Positions 17,842-26,663 of a stretch of DNA of 64,000 bases are shown here, piece after piece. The stretch spans positions 1,059,501 to 1,123,500 of the forward strand of contig NZ_CP014167.1 in the NCBI RefSeq assembly GCF_001685395.1, read 5' to 3'. The position numbers and the translations under genes were made by a program. Source of the DNA: Paenibacillus yonginensis. GTDB lineage: Bacteria; Bacillota; Bacilli; Paenibacillales; Paenibacillaceae. Position 1 is the stretch's first letter, and every line of letters begins with the position of its first letter. The notes under the pieces were generated by a model. The model searched no databases, was not told the DNA's origin, and saw nothing but the letters and a program-made list of their open reading frames with translations.

Positions 17842-18858
17842 TTGTCTAAGTTGAGCACCCAGGGGTTGACGGGGAAGCAGAAAGCGGCAATCCTGCTGAT
17901 TACATTAGGGCCGGAGGTTTCGGCCCAGATTTTCAAACATCTGAGAGACGAGGAAATTGAGCAGCTGACACTGGAAATCGCAAATGTGCGGAAAGTGGAT
18001 TCAGTGGAAAAAGATATGGTTATGGCTGAGTTCCACCAAATCTGTTTGGCTCAGGAATATATTTCGCAGGGCGGCATCAACTACGCCAAAGATATTTTGG
18101 AGAAAGCGCTGGGCCAGCAGAAAGCGATGGATATCATCAATCGCCTGACGGCCACCTTGCAGGTTAGACCGTTCGATTTTGCGAGAAAAGCCGATCCGAA
18201 TCAGATTCTGAATTTCATTCAGAACGAAAATGCACAGACAATCGCCCTTGTTCTATCCTATTTGCAGTTTGAGCAGGCAGCGGCGATTCTCTCTTCTCTT
18301 CCGCAAGAGAAGCAGGCTGAAGTGGCCAGAAGAATTGCGGTAATGGACAGCACGTCTCCGGAAGTTATCGCCCAGGTCGAACGTGTGCTTGAGCAAAAGC
18401 TTTCTTCAACAGTAACTCAGGACTACACATCGGCGGGCGGCATCGAATCGATTGTTCAGATTCTGAACGGCGTAGACCGCGGTACAGAAAGAACGATTCT
18501 GGATTCTCTGGAAATACAGGATCCCGAGCTGGCCGAGGAAATCAAGAAGCGGATGTTTGTATTCGAGGATATCGTCAATGTGGATAACCGCTCCATTCAG
18601 CGGATCATCCGGGATATTGACAATGCCGATCTGCAGCTTGCGCTCAAAGTGGCCAGCGAAGAGGTGCGGGAGGCGGTTTTCCGCAACATGTCCAAACGGA
18701 TGTCGGAAACCTTCAAAGAAGAAATGGAATATATGGGTCCGGTGCGGCTGCGTGACGTTGAGGAAGCTCAGACCCGCATCGTAGCTACAATCAGAAGACT
18801 TGAGGAAGCCGGTGAAATTATCATCGCTCGCGGCGGAGGAGATGACATCATTGTCTAA
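17842..18858 (+). CDS. fliG: flagellar motor switch protein FliG
   Basis: C-ring protein binding FliF and contacting the stator to give torque. The 338-residue protein opens with LTGKQKAAILLITLGPEVSAQIFKHL, carries the EHPQ-like middle region (NENAQTIALVLSYL) and the C-terminal torque helix with charged residues (MFVFEDIVNVDNRSIQRIIRD). The TTG start follows AGGTGA. Its last codons overlap the fliH start. Confidence 0.97.
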   Translation: MSKLSTQGLTGKQKAAILLITLGPEVSAQIFKHLRDEEIEQLTLEIANVRKVDSVEKDMVMAEFHQICLAQEYISQGGINYAKDILEKALGQQKAMDIINRLTATLQVRPFDFARKADPNQILNFIQNENAQTIALVLSYLQFEQAAAILSSLPQEKQAEVARRIAVMDSTSPEVIAQVERVLEQKLSSTVTQDYTSAGGIESIVQILNGVDRGTERTILDSLEIQDPELAEEIKKRMFVFEDIVNVDNRSIQRIIRDIDNADLQLALKVASEEVREAVFRNMSKRMSETFKEEMEYMGPVRLRDVEEAQTRIVATIRRLEEAGEIIIARGGGDDIIV

Positions 18859-19699
18859 ATTGATCAAAGCTACCCAATATGTCCCACTGGATAACTTGAA
18901 GCAATTGGACCTCTCCAAACATTATGAATCAACTGCGCCTGAGCAGGCGGACCATGAACATTCGGAGCATGAAGCTGCTTATAGGCAAAGGGTCGAGGAA
19001 GCGGAACAGACCCGCGCGGAAATTTTGCAAGATGCCAAGGAGTTTGCCGAACGTCAGGTTCGTGAAGCTTCGGAGGAAGCGGAGCGGCTTATGGAAGAAG
19101 CCAAACAGCAGATTGAAGCCTGGTGGCAGGAGAGGAGGCAGCAGGATGAACAGCTGATCGAAGCTTCGAAGGCCGAAGGGTTTCACCAGGGCTATGAAGA
19201 AGGCCGTCAGCAGGTTGAACTCGAGCTGCAGCAGCAGATTGACCGGATGATGGGCGAAGCGCAAGCCGTGCTGACAGAAGCGCAGAGAAATAAAGAACAG
19301 ATCATCCAGGAAGCAGAACCTTTTGTTGTTGCTCTCAGCTGTGAAATTGCCAGAAAAATCATTGATAAACAGCTGACGCTTGAACCCGAATATGCTCTGG
19401 ACCTTATTGAACGGAGCCTGGCCCGCAAAAAAGAGCAGGGAACGTTAACGCTTTGCGTTTCACCTTCCCATTATTCTTTTGTTCAAGCGGCCAAAGAAGA
19501 ACTATCGCTTGTTATTGACTCGCAGGCGGAGCTGCTGATTATTCCGGATTCCAGTGTAAAGGATCATGGCTGCGTCATCCGCTCTTCTTTCGGAAGCATT
19601 GATGCGAGAATCGATACGCAGTTGACAGAGATCAAAAAAGAATTGCTGCGAATCTCCCAGCACGCCGAAGATCAAAGAATGGATGATGACCATGTTTAA
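18851..19699 (+). CDS. fliH: flagellar assembly protein FliH
   Basis: FliH regulates the FliI ATPase and links it to the C-ring. A long Glu/Gln-rich coiled coil (about 30-155) precedes a C-terminal V-ATPase E-subunit-like domain (VALSCEIARKIIDKQL onward). The start is TTG 18851, with GGAGGAG (18835-18841) at correct spacing; ATG 18842 in the same frame would lie directly on that site. The start overlaps the fliG stop, so translation is probably coupled. Length is then 282 residues. Confidence 0.93.
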   Translation: MSKLIKATQYVPLDNLKQLDLSKHYESTAPEQADHEHSEHEAAYRQRVEEAEQTRAEILQDAKEFAERQVREASEEAERLMEEAKQQIEAWWQERRQQDEQLIEASKAEGFHQGYEEGRQQVELELQQQIDRMMGEAQAVLTEAQRNKEQIIQEAEPFVVALSCEIARKIIDKQLTLEPEYALDLIERSLARKKEQGTLTLCVSPSHYSFVQAAKEELSLVIDSQAELLIIPDSSVKDHGCVIRSSFGSIDARIDTQLTEIKKELLRISQHAEDQRMDDDHV

Positions 19700-21005
19700 T
19701 CTCGAGACCTACCTGGAGCATTTGAGAGAAATCGACCCTGTCCGGGTAAACGGCAAAGTGACGCAGGTTATCGGTTTGATGGTGGAGTCGGAAGGCCCGG
19801 ATGCTAGCATCGGCGACGTTTGCGAAATCTATCCCGGCAAATCGGCTGCCCCGCTCAAAGCGGAGGTGGTTGGATTCCGTGACAATAAGGTGCTGCTGAT
19901 GCCGCTTGGCGAGCTTCATTCCATTGGGCCGGGCTGCGATGTCGTCGGTACGGGCAAACCGCTTACCGTTCAAGTGGGATCGGAGCTGCTCGGCAAAGTG
20001 CTGGACGGGCTTGGCCAGCCTCTGGACGGTTCGCTGCTGCCATCGAGAATAGGACACTTCTCGACGCTGAACAAGCCGGTGAATCCGCTGGCGAAACCGC
20101 GTGTCAAGGACCCGATCAGCATTGGGGTCCGGGCCATCGACGGCTTGCTGACGATTGGCAAAGGCCAGCGGGTGGGGATTTTTGCCGGCTCCGGGGTTGG
20201 GAAAAGCACGCTGATGGGTATGATTGCCCGCAACACCTCGGCTGACGTCAACGTCATCGCCCTGATCGGGGAACGCGGAAGAGAAGTGCTTGATTTTATC
20301 GAGCGCGACCTGGGGCCGGAAGGTTTGGCTAGATCTGTAGTGATTGTGGCTACATCGGATCAGCCGGCATTGATCCGGATGAAGGGGGCGCTTATCGCAA
20401 CAACGATTGCTGAATTTTTCCGGGATCGCGGTATGAATGTCATGCTTATGATGGACTCGGTTACCCGTTATGCGATGGCGCTCCGCGAGGTGGGGTTGGC
20501 CGTTGGAGAGCCGCCGGCGATGCGCGGCTATACGCCTTCGGTTTTTGCCGCTTTGCCAAAGCTGCTTGAACGGGCGGGAACCGGGAAGACGGGTTCCATT
20601 ACCGCCTTTTATACCGTGCTGGTGGATGGAGACGACATGAATGAACCGATCGCCGATGCGGTTCGCGGGATTTTGGATGGCCATATCGTCCTGAACCGGA
20701 ATATCGCCAACAAAGGTCATTTTCCGGCCATTGATATTTTGGCCAGCATCAGCCGGGTCATGAAGGATATTACGTCCGAAGAACAAATGGATGCAGCCAA
20801 CAATTTGAAACGGATTATGTCGGTGTACAAGGAATCCGAAGATCTGATTAATATTGGGGCTTATCAAAAAGGTTCTAATGCGCAAATCGATGAAGCTATC
20901 GACTCTATTGAAAGAGTTTGGGAGTTTACGAAACAAAAGGTGAACGAGAAGGTCACGCTTGAGGAAGCAACGCAGCGTTTGATTGCCGAATTTTCAGGAG
21001 GATGA
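19683..21005 (+). CDS. fliI: flagellum-specific ATPase FliI
   Basis: ATPase of the flagellar export apparatus, related to the F1 beta subunit. The 440-residue protein has Walker A AGSGVGKS at about 168-175, the ALIGERGREV motif, Walker B VMLMMDSVTRYAMALREVGLA and the family signature PPAMRGYTPSVFA. The start overlaps the fliH end by 17 bases; ATGs at 19683, 19686 and 19692 are all possible because the ribosome-binding site is weak. Confidence 0.97.
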   Translation: MMTMFNLETYLEHLREIDPVRVNGKVTQVIGLMVESEGPDASIGDVCEIYPGKSAAPLKAEVVGFRDNKVLLMPLGELHSIGPGCDVVGTGKPLTVQVGSELLGKVLDGLGQPLDGSLLPSRIGHFSTLNKPVNPLAKPRVKDPISIGVRAIDGLLTIGKGQRVGIFAGSGVGKSTLMGMIARNTSADVNVIALIGERGREVLDFIERDLGPEGLARSVVIVATSDQPALIRMKGALIATTIAEFFRDRGMNVMLMMDSVTRYAMALREVGLAVGEPPAMRGYTPSVFAALPKLLERAGTGKTGSITAFYTVLVDGDDMNEPIADAVRGILDGHIVLNRNIANKGHFPAIDILASISRVMKDITSEEQMDAANNLKRIMSVYKESEDLINIGAYQKGSNAQIDEAIDSIERVWEFTKQKVNEKVTLEEATQRLIAEFSGG

Positions 21006-21012
21006 TTGAATC

Positions 21013-21457
21013 GTGAAATTTAATTACGCCTTTCAAAAAATAGTTGACTTGAAGACCAACGAAAAAAACACAGGCGGAATGGATGCTTTCTGCGGCAATA
21101 GGCGTTCTGCAAAACGAAATGAGCAGTCTCGAGCAGCTGATGGAGGATAAACGGAAGCTGACAGCGGCCATTCAGGAGGAAGCTCAGAAGTCCTCCTCTT
21201 GTTTGAAACTTCAGGCCTTACAGCAATACTCCGATCATCTGGAGCGCTGCATTGCCCTGAAATCCAAAGATGTTGATTATGCTGAACAGAACGTGGAGAA
21301 AAACAAAGCCCATTTAAGCAGCAGAATGCTGGACGAGAAGGTTTGGCTAAAGGCAAAAGACAAGGCGCTTGACGCGTTCCGCCAGCAGATGCTTCTCAGG
21401 GAACAAAACGAGCTGGACGAGGTGGCGACCGTCCGGTTTGCCATGAGAGCCCGGTAA
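21013..21457 (+). CDS. fliJ: flagellar export protein FliJ, with a one-base frameshift
   Basis: FliJ is the coiled-coil stalk of the FliI hexamer. From GTG 21013 the frame reads MKFNYAFQKIVDLKTNEK, then shifts at an A7 run (21062-21068). The remaining 124 residues (WMLSAAIGVLQNEM onward) lie one frame over and end at 21457. Deleting one A joins them as NEKTQAEWMLSAA, giving 147 residues, the length I recall for B. subtilis FliJ. Without correction only a fragment starting at 21083 would be translated, and that site has no clear ribosome-binding site. Sequencing error is most likely because FliJ is needed for efficient export. Confidence 0.88.
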
Positions 21458-21494
21458 TGTTGGTTCCGAGCTTTTTGGAGAGGAGGATTTCATT

Positions 21495-22436
21495 TTGGCG
21501 CAAGCAGAAATAGAAGAGAGAGAAACAAGCGGGGGATTTGGACGGTTTTTGTTTTTTGTTACACCTATCTTGTTTACGATAGTGCTGCTGGGCGTGCTGC
21601 TGACGCTGTTAAATAAGGATGTACAGAATAAGGCGTTAACGGCGCTTAACAAAGTTCCGTTCGTTAACCAGTGGGTGCCAGAACCGGTTAAGACGGAAGC
21701 TAAAGGGACAGCGGGAGCCGCCGAACAGGAGAAGAGCTCCGAAGCCACTATCAAAGAGCTTAAAAATCAGCTGGCGGAGCAGCAAAAGCAAATTCAGAAA
21801 GCGAATGAGCAGACTGCTGAACAAACGGAGAAGGTCAACGACCTGCAAGCCAAGCTGGATGAAGCTACAGAGCAAAAAAATGAGCAGGCTCAGCAGACCG
21901 CCAATGAAGCAGCTGATAACTATCAAAAGGAAGTCAAAAAGCTTGCCCAGCTTTATGGAGAAATGAATGCAGGCAAGGCGGCTAGCATCATGAGCAATTT
22001 GACGACCGAAGAGAACGTACTGCTGTTCAAAGCGATGAGCAATGAAAGCAAATCAGCCATTCTTGAGAAGATGGATCCGAAGCAGGCTGCTGAAATATCC
22101 ATCCGACTGAAGGATGCGGAAACCTCGGAGGATTTGGCGATAGCCGCCCTTCAGTCAAGATTGAAAAAAGAGGAGAGCACCGGCGGTAAGAGCAGCTCGG
22201 GATCCACTGCGGCAACGGGACTGGACACTACACAGCTAAGCCAAACTTTTGCGACCATGGATCCGACCAAAGCGGCAAAGCTGCTGCTCCAGACCAATAC
22301 GATTAGTCCTGATAAAACACTTTCGATCCTTCATGCCGTGGACGATGCGACCCGTTCGCGGATCCTGGCGGCGATGTCTGATGAAGATGATGCGGCTACA
22401 GCAAAAATTTTGAACCGGCTGGTCAGCAGCAAATAA
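21495..22436 (+). CDS. ylxF: MotE/YlxF family protein (MgtE-N-like, membrane-anchored)
   Basis: A 313-residue protein with one transmembrane helix at about 20-41 (FFVTPILFTIVLLGVLLTL), a Glu/Gln/Lys coiled coil at about 80-150, and the MgtE-N-like helical repeat (YGEMNAGKAASIMSNL, ILEKMDPKQAAEISI). A second similar repeat follows (FATMDPTKAAKLLLQ). In other bacteria MotE acts as a periplasmic chaperone for MotC; here only the family and position (between fliJ and fliK, like B. subtilis ylxF) are supported. TTG start after GGAGAGGAGG. Confidence 0.88.
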   Translation: MAQAEIEERETSGGFGRFLFFVTPILFTIVLLGVLLTLLNKDVQNKALTALNKVPFVNQWVPEPVKTEAKGTAGAAEQEKSSEATIKELKNQLAEQQKQIQKANEQTAEQTEKVNDLQAKLDEATEQKNEQAQQTANEAADNYQKEVKKLAQLYGEMNAGKAASIMSNLTTEENVLLFKAMSNESKSAILEKMDPKQAAEISIRLKDAETSEDLAIAALQSRLKKEESTGGKSSSGSTAATGLDTTQLSQTFATMDPTKAAKLLLQTNTISPDKTLSILHAVDDATRSRILAAMSDEDDAATAKILNRLVSSK

Positions 22437-22470
22437 TAGCCGGTATTCCTTGAAAGGAGGTGATAACAAT

Positions 22471-23985
22471 ATGAGTTCGATTCAAAACACACCAGCCGCT
22501 TCGACAGCCGCGGCAGCATCCGGTGGTTCAACAGGAACAGCGGGGGCAGCAGCTTCTGCGGGTTCTGGAGCTGCTTCGGCTTCTGGCGCAGCAGCCGGGG
22601 CTTCCGGGACTGCAGCGGGCAGCAAAGCCGCGCAGGGAGCTACATTCAGCGGGACACTTATTCAGTTCATGGCAGGTATTCCGGCTGAAGCTGGCGACTC
22701 TACGCAGAAAGCCGGCAACCTTTCGGATGAAAACGCCGGTCTGCAGCTGGCAGCTTCTATCTTGGCTCTGCTGAACGGGGGGAAGCCGGCAGCTTCTGGA
22801 GAGGCGGAGACAAGCAGTCCAGGCACTAACGCAAGCGGGTTGTCCAAGGCGCTTGATGCTCTTGCCGACTTGCTGCAAAACTCCAAAGATCTTCAAGACT
22901 TGATAACAGCCGATCCGCAGCTCATGACGCAGCTTCAGCTGTGGATTCAGCAGGCGATGCAGCTGCTTCAAGGAATGGGCGATTTGCAGGCAGGAACAGC
23001 AAAAGGGGAATTACCTGCCGCAGCCGCTTCCACCCCGGGTTCTGGACTTTCCGAGTTGCCTCTGCTAGCCAAACAGCCGGATACCATTAAGTTTGCTTTG
23101 CTGGATATGATTCAATCTTTGAAGGAGCTTGCAGGTAACGCTGGTTCAGCAGGGATGACGTCCCAACTGAAAGGTTCGTTCGACCAGCTGGTGTCTTCTT
23201 TGCAGAAAACGCTGGGAATGCTGCAGAACCCTAATGTTCAAGCACAAAATCCGCAGCTGACTGTTCAAGCAGACAATGGGTTTGCTCCAGCCGATCCAAC
23301 AACGGTCCAAGGCGATAAAACGGCAGATCGGCAGATACAGCCTGCCCAGCTTCTGTCCGTACAAACGGCTCAAACTACGGAGAACAACGCTTCTTCGCAA
23401 AACCAGTCTTCTGATCAGCCGCCTTTCTCGGGAACTAATGTGGTAACCGCCGGGCAGCTCCAGCTCAGAGACGGTATGGCTGCTGTGCAGAAAGCGCCAG
23501 CGCCTGTGCCGGTTGAACAGTTTGCCCAAGAAATGACGCGGTTTGTAGTGAGCAAACTTGATATCGTCAAGCTGCAGGGCGTTTCGGAAGCTAAGATCTC
23601 TTTAACTCCGGAGCATCTGGGACAAGTAGATATCCGCATTACTTTGCATAATGGACAGCTTGTGGCCCAGTTTGTAACTGAGCATGCTTTCGCCAAAGAT
23701 TCGCTTGAACAGCAGATGTCTCAGCTTCGGACGGCGCTTCAATCCCAGGGGCTGCAGGTAGAGAAGCTTGAGGTGACGCAGAACAGTTCTTTATCTTCCC
23801 ACATGTATCAAGACGGCAAGCAGTCGGGAAACGGCTCGCAGCAGCGTCAGAACAACCGCCGCCGTACAGGCGAGGAGGATGACGGATTAACAAGTCTCGA
23901 TTCGATTGAGGAATGGAATGATTGGGTTAGAGAAGTGCAGGCCAAACAGGAGAACTACGGAAGTTCCTTTGTAGCTAAGGCCTAA
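22471..23985 (+). CDS. fliK: flagellar hook-length control protein FliK
   Basis: FliK measures hook length and triggers the export switch through FlhB. The 504-residue protein starts with an Ala/Ser/Gly-rich stretch (about 10-60) and a Gln-rich middle. The compact C-terminal domain at about 345-440 contains ISLTPEHLGQVDIRITLHNG and QLRTALQSQGLQVEKLEV. ATG 22471 follows AAAGGAGGTGATAACAAT, an almost perfect ribosome-binding site, so the TTG at 22450 is rejected. Confidence 0.95.
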   Translation: MSSIQNTPAASTAAAASGGSTGTAGAAASAGSGAASASGAAAGASGTAAGSKAAQGATFSGTLIQFMAGIPAEAGDSTQKAGNLSDENAGLQLAASILALLNGGKPAASGEAETSSPGTNASGLSKALDALADLLQNSKDLQDLITADPQLMTQLQLWIQQAMQLLQGMGDLQAGTAKGELPAAAASTPGSGLSELPLLAKQPDTIKFALLDMIQSLKELAGNAGSAGMTSQLKGSFDQLVSSLQKTLGMLQNPNVQAQNPQLTVQADNGFAPADPTTVQGDKTADRQIQPAQLLSVQTAQTTENNASSQNQSSDQPPFSGTNVVTAGQLQLRDGMAAVQKAPAPVPVEQFAQEMTRFVVSKLDIVKLQGVSEAKISLTPEHLGQVDIRITLHNGQLVAQFVTEHAFAKDSLEQQMSQLRTALQSQGLQVEKLEVTQNSSLSSHMYQDGKQSGNGSQQRQNNRRRTGEEDDGLTSLDSIEEWNDWVREVQAKQENYGSSFVAKA

Positions 23986-24030
23986 TCCAGTGATTCAGGC
24001 AAGGAGTATCGAAGGAAGGAGGAAACGATA

Positions 24031-24579
24031 ATGGCAGACAGTATTCCTACAAATGTAAGCTGGCCGAATTATTCAGCTTCGAATGTTCAAACTGCGGCAG
24101 CCAAAGACACACAATCCTTAGGCAAAGACCAGTTCCTGAAAATTCTGATCACACAGCTGCAGAATCAGGATCCTATGCAGCCTATGGAAGACAAAGAGTT
24201 TATAGCGCAGATGGCTCAGTTTACTTCGGTAGAGCAGCTTGTCAATATTTCAAGCCAGCTGAACACCATGAGTTTGTCGCTGGGCAGCGTATCCAGTCTG
24301 ATTGGCAAGGAAGCGACCTGGATGCAGGACAATTCCGATTCTTCGAAAGCTTACGTCATTGATGGCGATACAGCCAGTGACGATGGTTATACCTTAAAAG
24401 GCATCATTGATGGAATTGTGGTTCGCTCGGGCATTCAATACGCCAAAATTGGCAGCAATGAAGTTCCTGTAACCAAAATTCTGCAAATCGACAATCCTGA
24501 CGATGCGGCCCCTTCGGGTGAAGACAACAGTAAGACGGGGGATCAGAGTGAGCAGAACCCGGCGGGGAGCGGCTTATGA
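24031..24579 (+). CDS. flgD: flagellar hook cap/assembly protein FlgD
   Basis: FlgD is the scaffold that lets hook subunits polymerise. The 182-residue protein shows the conserved [20 protein letters not shown] and [15 protein letters not shown], then [10 protein letters not shown] and an Asp/Ser-rich tail. GGAAGGAGG precedes the ATG. Its stop overlaps the next start as ATGA. Confidence 0.96.
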   Translation: MADSIPTNVSWPNYSASNVQTAAAKDTQSLGKDQFLKILITQLQNQDPMQPMEDKEFIAQMAQFTSVEQLVNISSQLNTMSLSLGSVSSLIGKEATWMQDNSDSSKAYVIDGDTASDDGYTLKGIIDGIVVRSGIQYAKIGSNEVPVTKILQIDNPDDAAPSGEDNSKTGDQSEQNPAGSGL

Positions 24580-24965
24580 GTGACTCCTTTACAGTAGGCC
24601 GGCTGTACCCCGGACGATTACAGCCAGGCTCGTTAACCCAGCCGGCAGTCAAGTCCAATTCCTCCGCTGCGGAAAGCTCTGCTTCCTTTCAGAACGTTCT
24701 GAATCAGGAGATGGTGCGGTTCAGCAATCATGCTGCCAAAAGACTGGAGCAGCGCGGCATTCAGCTGAGGCCGGAACAGCTTGGCCAAATCGGACAAGCC
24801 ATTGATGACGCCGCAGCCAAAGGTTCAAAGGATTCGCTGATCTTAATGAAGGATATGGCTTTCATCGTAAATGTCGGGAATCGAACCGTTGTAACGGCCA
24901 TGGATGGAAAAAGTATGAAAAACAATGTATTTACGCAGATCGACAGTGCCGTCATCATCCATTAA
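24576..24965 (+). CDS. flagellar operon protein of the TIGR02530 family
   Basis: A 129-residue protein of a small family found after flgD in Firmicutes. The conserved core runs [30 protein letters not shown] and [17 protein letters not shown]. The first 45 residues are variable. No biochemical role is established for the family; its fixed place between flgD and flgE suggests a hook-assembly role. ATGA overlap couples it to flgD. Confidence 0.88.
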   Translation: MSDSFTVGRLYPGRLQPGSLTQPAVKSNSSAAESSASFQNVLNQEMVRFSNHAAKRLEQRGIQLRPEQLGQIGQAIDDAAAKGSKDSLILMKDMAFIVNVGNRTVVTAMDGKSMKNNVFTQIDSAVIIH

Positions 24966-24966
24966 T

Positions 24967-25025
24967 TTTAGCTGGCCCGGTTACGGAGAGCTAAACCATA
25001 GTTTGCTGATCGACTGATGCAAACT
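24967..25025 (+). other. tandem hairpins in the flgE leader
   Basis: Two stems stand side by side between the TIGR02530 gene and flgE: TTTAGCT (24967-24973) with AGCTAAA (24989-24995), and AGTTTGC (25000-25006) with GCAAACT (25019-25025). A T6 run follows at 25034-25039, just before the AGGGAGG site of flgE. They could stabilise or end mRNA, or control hook translation. Confidence 0.5.
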
Positions 25026-25057
25026 TCATCAACCTTTTTTAGGGAGGAAACAAAACA

Positions 25058-25879
25058 ATGTTAAGATCCATGTATTCGGGCGTTTCGGGCATGCGGGGAT
25101 TTCAAACCAAACTGGACGTTATCGGCAACAACATTGCCAATGTAAATACAGTTGGCTTTAAATCCGGCCGTGTAATGTTTAAAGATATTATGAGCCAAAC
25201 CGTTTCGGGGGTTACAGCACCAGTTGATGGGGAATCCGCCGGCGTCAATGCAAAACAGATCGGCTTAGGTGTATCTATCGGTTCTATCGATACCCTACAC
25301 ACGGCCGGCAGTGCACAGACAACTAATAATCCGTTGGATCTTCGTCTGGATGGCGATGGATTTTTCCTGGTAAAAATGACGCCCGATCAAGATATGCCTT
25401 ATTTAACACGGGCAGGAGACTTTCATATGGATGCGGCAGGCAACCTTGTCACTTCCGATGGATTGTTTGTTTGTGATTCTGCTGGGGATCCCATTACGAT
25501 CGACACAGAGAATGTTACGGCGTTCACTATTTCCCAGGACGGCACAATTGTTCAAAAACTGGCTGATGGCACTACGGAAAATGGTGTTCAAGTTGGAGTG
25601 GGAAAGGTCGTCAACCCGGAAGGTCTTGAAAAAATTGGCGGCAACCTGTACCGGATGACGCTCAACGCTAACCCTGATGGTGAACTTGAGCCGACAACAG
25701 CAAATAATGCGGAAGTGGGCACGGGTGCCATTATCTCCGGACAGCTGGAAATGTCCAACGTCGACCTGACGGGCGAGTTTACGGAAATGATCGTAGCTCA
25801 ACGTGGATTCCAGGCCAATTCCCGTATTATTACAACTTCTGACGAGGTACTGCAGGAAGTTGTAAACCTGAAACGGTAG
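25058..25879 (+). CDS. flgE: flagellar hook protein (FlgE/FlgG family)
   Basis: A 273-residue rod/hook family protein: N-terminal MYSGVSGMRGFQTKLDVIGN with NNIANVNTVGFK, and C-terminal MSNVDLTGEFTEMIVAQRGFQANSRIITTSDEVL. It lacks the long variable middle domain of E. coli FlgE, so many pipelines would call it FlgG. In B. subtilis the gene at this position, also short, encodes the hook protein, so FlgE is preferred here. AGGGAGG precedes the ATG. Confidence 0.9.
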   Translation: MLRSMYSGVSGMRGFQTKLDVIGNNIANVNTVGFKSGRVMFKDIMSQTVSGVTAPVDGESAGVNAKQIGLGVSIGSIDTLHTAGSAQTTNNPLDLRLDGDGFFLVKMTPDQDMPYLTRAGDFHMDAAGNLVTSDGLFVCDSAGDPITIDTENVTAFTISQDGTIVQKLADGTTENGVQVGVGKVVNPEGLEKIGGNLYRMTLNANPDGELEPTTANNAEVGTGAIISGQLEMSNVDLTGEFTEMIVAQRGFQANSRIITTSDEVLQEVVNLKR

Positions 25880-25893
25880 TTTAACTAAATAGT

Positions 25894-25922
25894 CGGGGAG
25901 GGGAACCCCCCTTCCCCGCATT
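25894..25922 (+). terminator. GC-rich hairpin between flgE and swrD
   Basis: CGGGGAGGGG (25894-25903) pairs with CCCCTTCCCCG (25908-25918), with one extra T, followed by CATTTT. It looks like a leaky terminator or an mRNA processing stem that would raise flgE message over downstream genes. The reading frames on both sides belong to the same operon. Confidence 0.5.
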
Positions 25923-25935
25923 TTCGGGAGGCGCC

Positions 25936-26160
25936 ATGATTTCAGTTACCAGAATTAACGGAACATCATTTTGGGTAAATGCCATTATGATTGAATCCGT
26001 GGAAGAAACACCGGACACTTACATAACTCTAGTGACCGGTAAGCGTTTGATCGTGTTGGAGAAAGCGGCGGAGGTACTGCAGAAAATCCAGGATTATTAT
26101 AAGGAAATTGGTATGCATGCAGCTGCTATTAAAGTGCAACAAACGGAGGAATTATCATGA
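25936..26160 (+). CDS. swrD: FlbD/SwrD family flagellar protein
   Basis: A 74-residue protein with the family start MISVTRINGTSFWVNAIMIESVEETPDT and VTGKRLIVLEKAAEVL. In B. subtilis SwrD increases flagellar power by supporting MotAB stators and is required for swarming. Here the position (flgE-swrD-fliL) is identical. GGGAGGC precedes the ATG, and its stop overlaps fliL as ATGA. Confidence 0.9.
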   Translation: MISVTRINGTSFWVNAIMIESVEETPDTYITLVTGKRLIVLEKAAEVLQKIQDYYKEIGMHAAAIKVQQTEELS

Positions 26161-26621
26161 AAAAAATGTTTCCTTGGCTGATCACGATGCTGTTGTCGAT
26201 AACGCTGATCGCGCTGGCAGCATTCCTGATCGTCAAACCCGGAACCAGCCCGGCAGGGGGAGATGCTTCGGCCAAAAAAACGGAAGCTGCCCACAAATTA
26301 TCGGCTGACGAGATTGTGAAATTGACTTCCGTCATCGACGGCATTAAAACCAATTTGTCGGATCCCAGCTATATTCTGAGCATTAACTTTGCGTTTCAGC
26401 TGAACAATGAGAAGGCCAAAGCAGCTTTCGACAAAGTTGCAGAATATAAAGTGAAGCCGATCATTATTAAGACGCTGGCAGAGAAAAAGCCGGAGGAGCT
26501 GACGGGAGCTAAAGGAAAAGACCAACTTTGCACGGAGCTGCTGAACAAAATCGATCAAGTGCTGCCGGAAGGAAGCTTGTCCCAGATTGAAGTCACGGAT
26601 TTCGTTATGTCCGCCATTTAG
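26157..26621 (+). CDS. fliL: flagellar basal-body-associated protein FliL
   Basis: FliL surrounds the stator and aids torque. The 154-residue protein has an N-terminal membrane helix at about 6-27 (WLITMLLSITLIALAAFLIV), then a periplasmic domain with DGIKTNLSDPSYILSINFAF and a C-terminal VLPEGSLSQIEVTDFVM. ATGA overlap with swrD. Confidence 0.94.
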   Translation: MKKMFPWLITMLLSITLIALAAFLIVKPGTSPAGGDASAKKTEAAHKLSADEIVKLTSVIDGIKTNLSDPSYILSINFAFQLNNEKAKAAFDKVAEYKVKPIIIKTLAEKKPEELTGAKGKDQLCTELLNKIDQVLPEGSLSQIEVTDFVMSAI

Positions 26622-26663
26622 CATCAAGATAGGAGCTGCAAGTTTTGAAGGGGGTGAGATATT

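Noticed and set aside
24966..25057. Cyclic-di-GMP riboswitch before flgE
   Set aside because: Two hairpins are present but the GEMM core sequence and three-way junction are not; reported only as unexplained stems.
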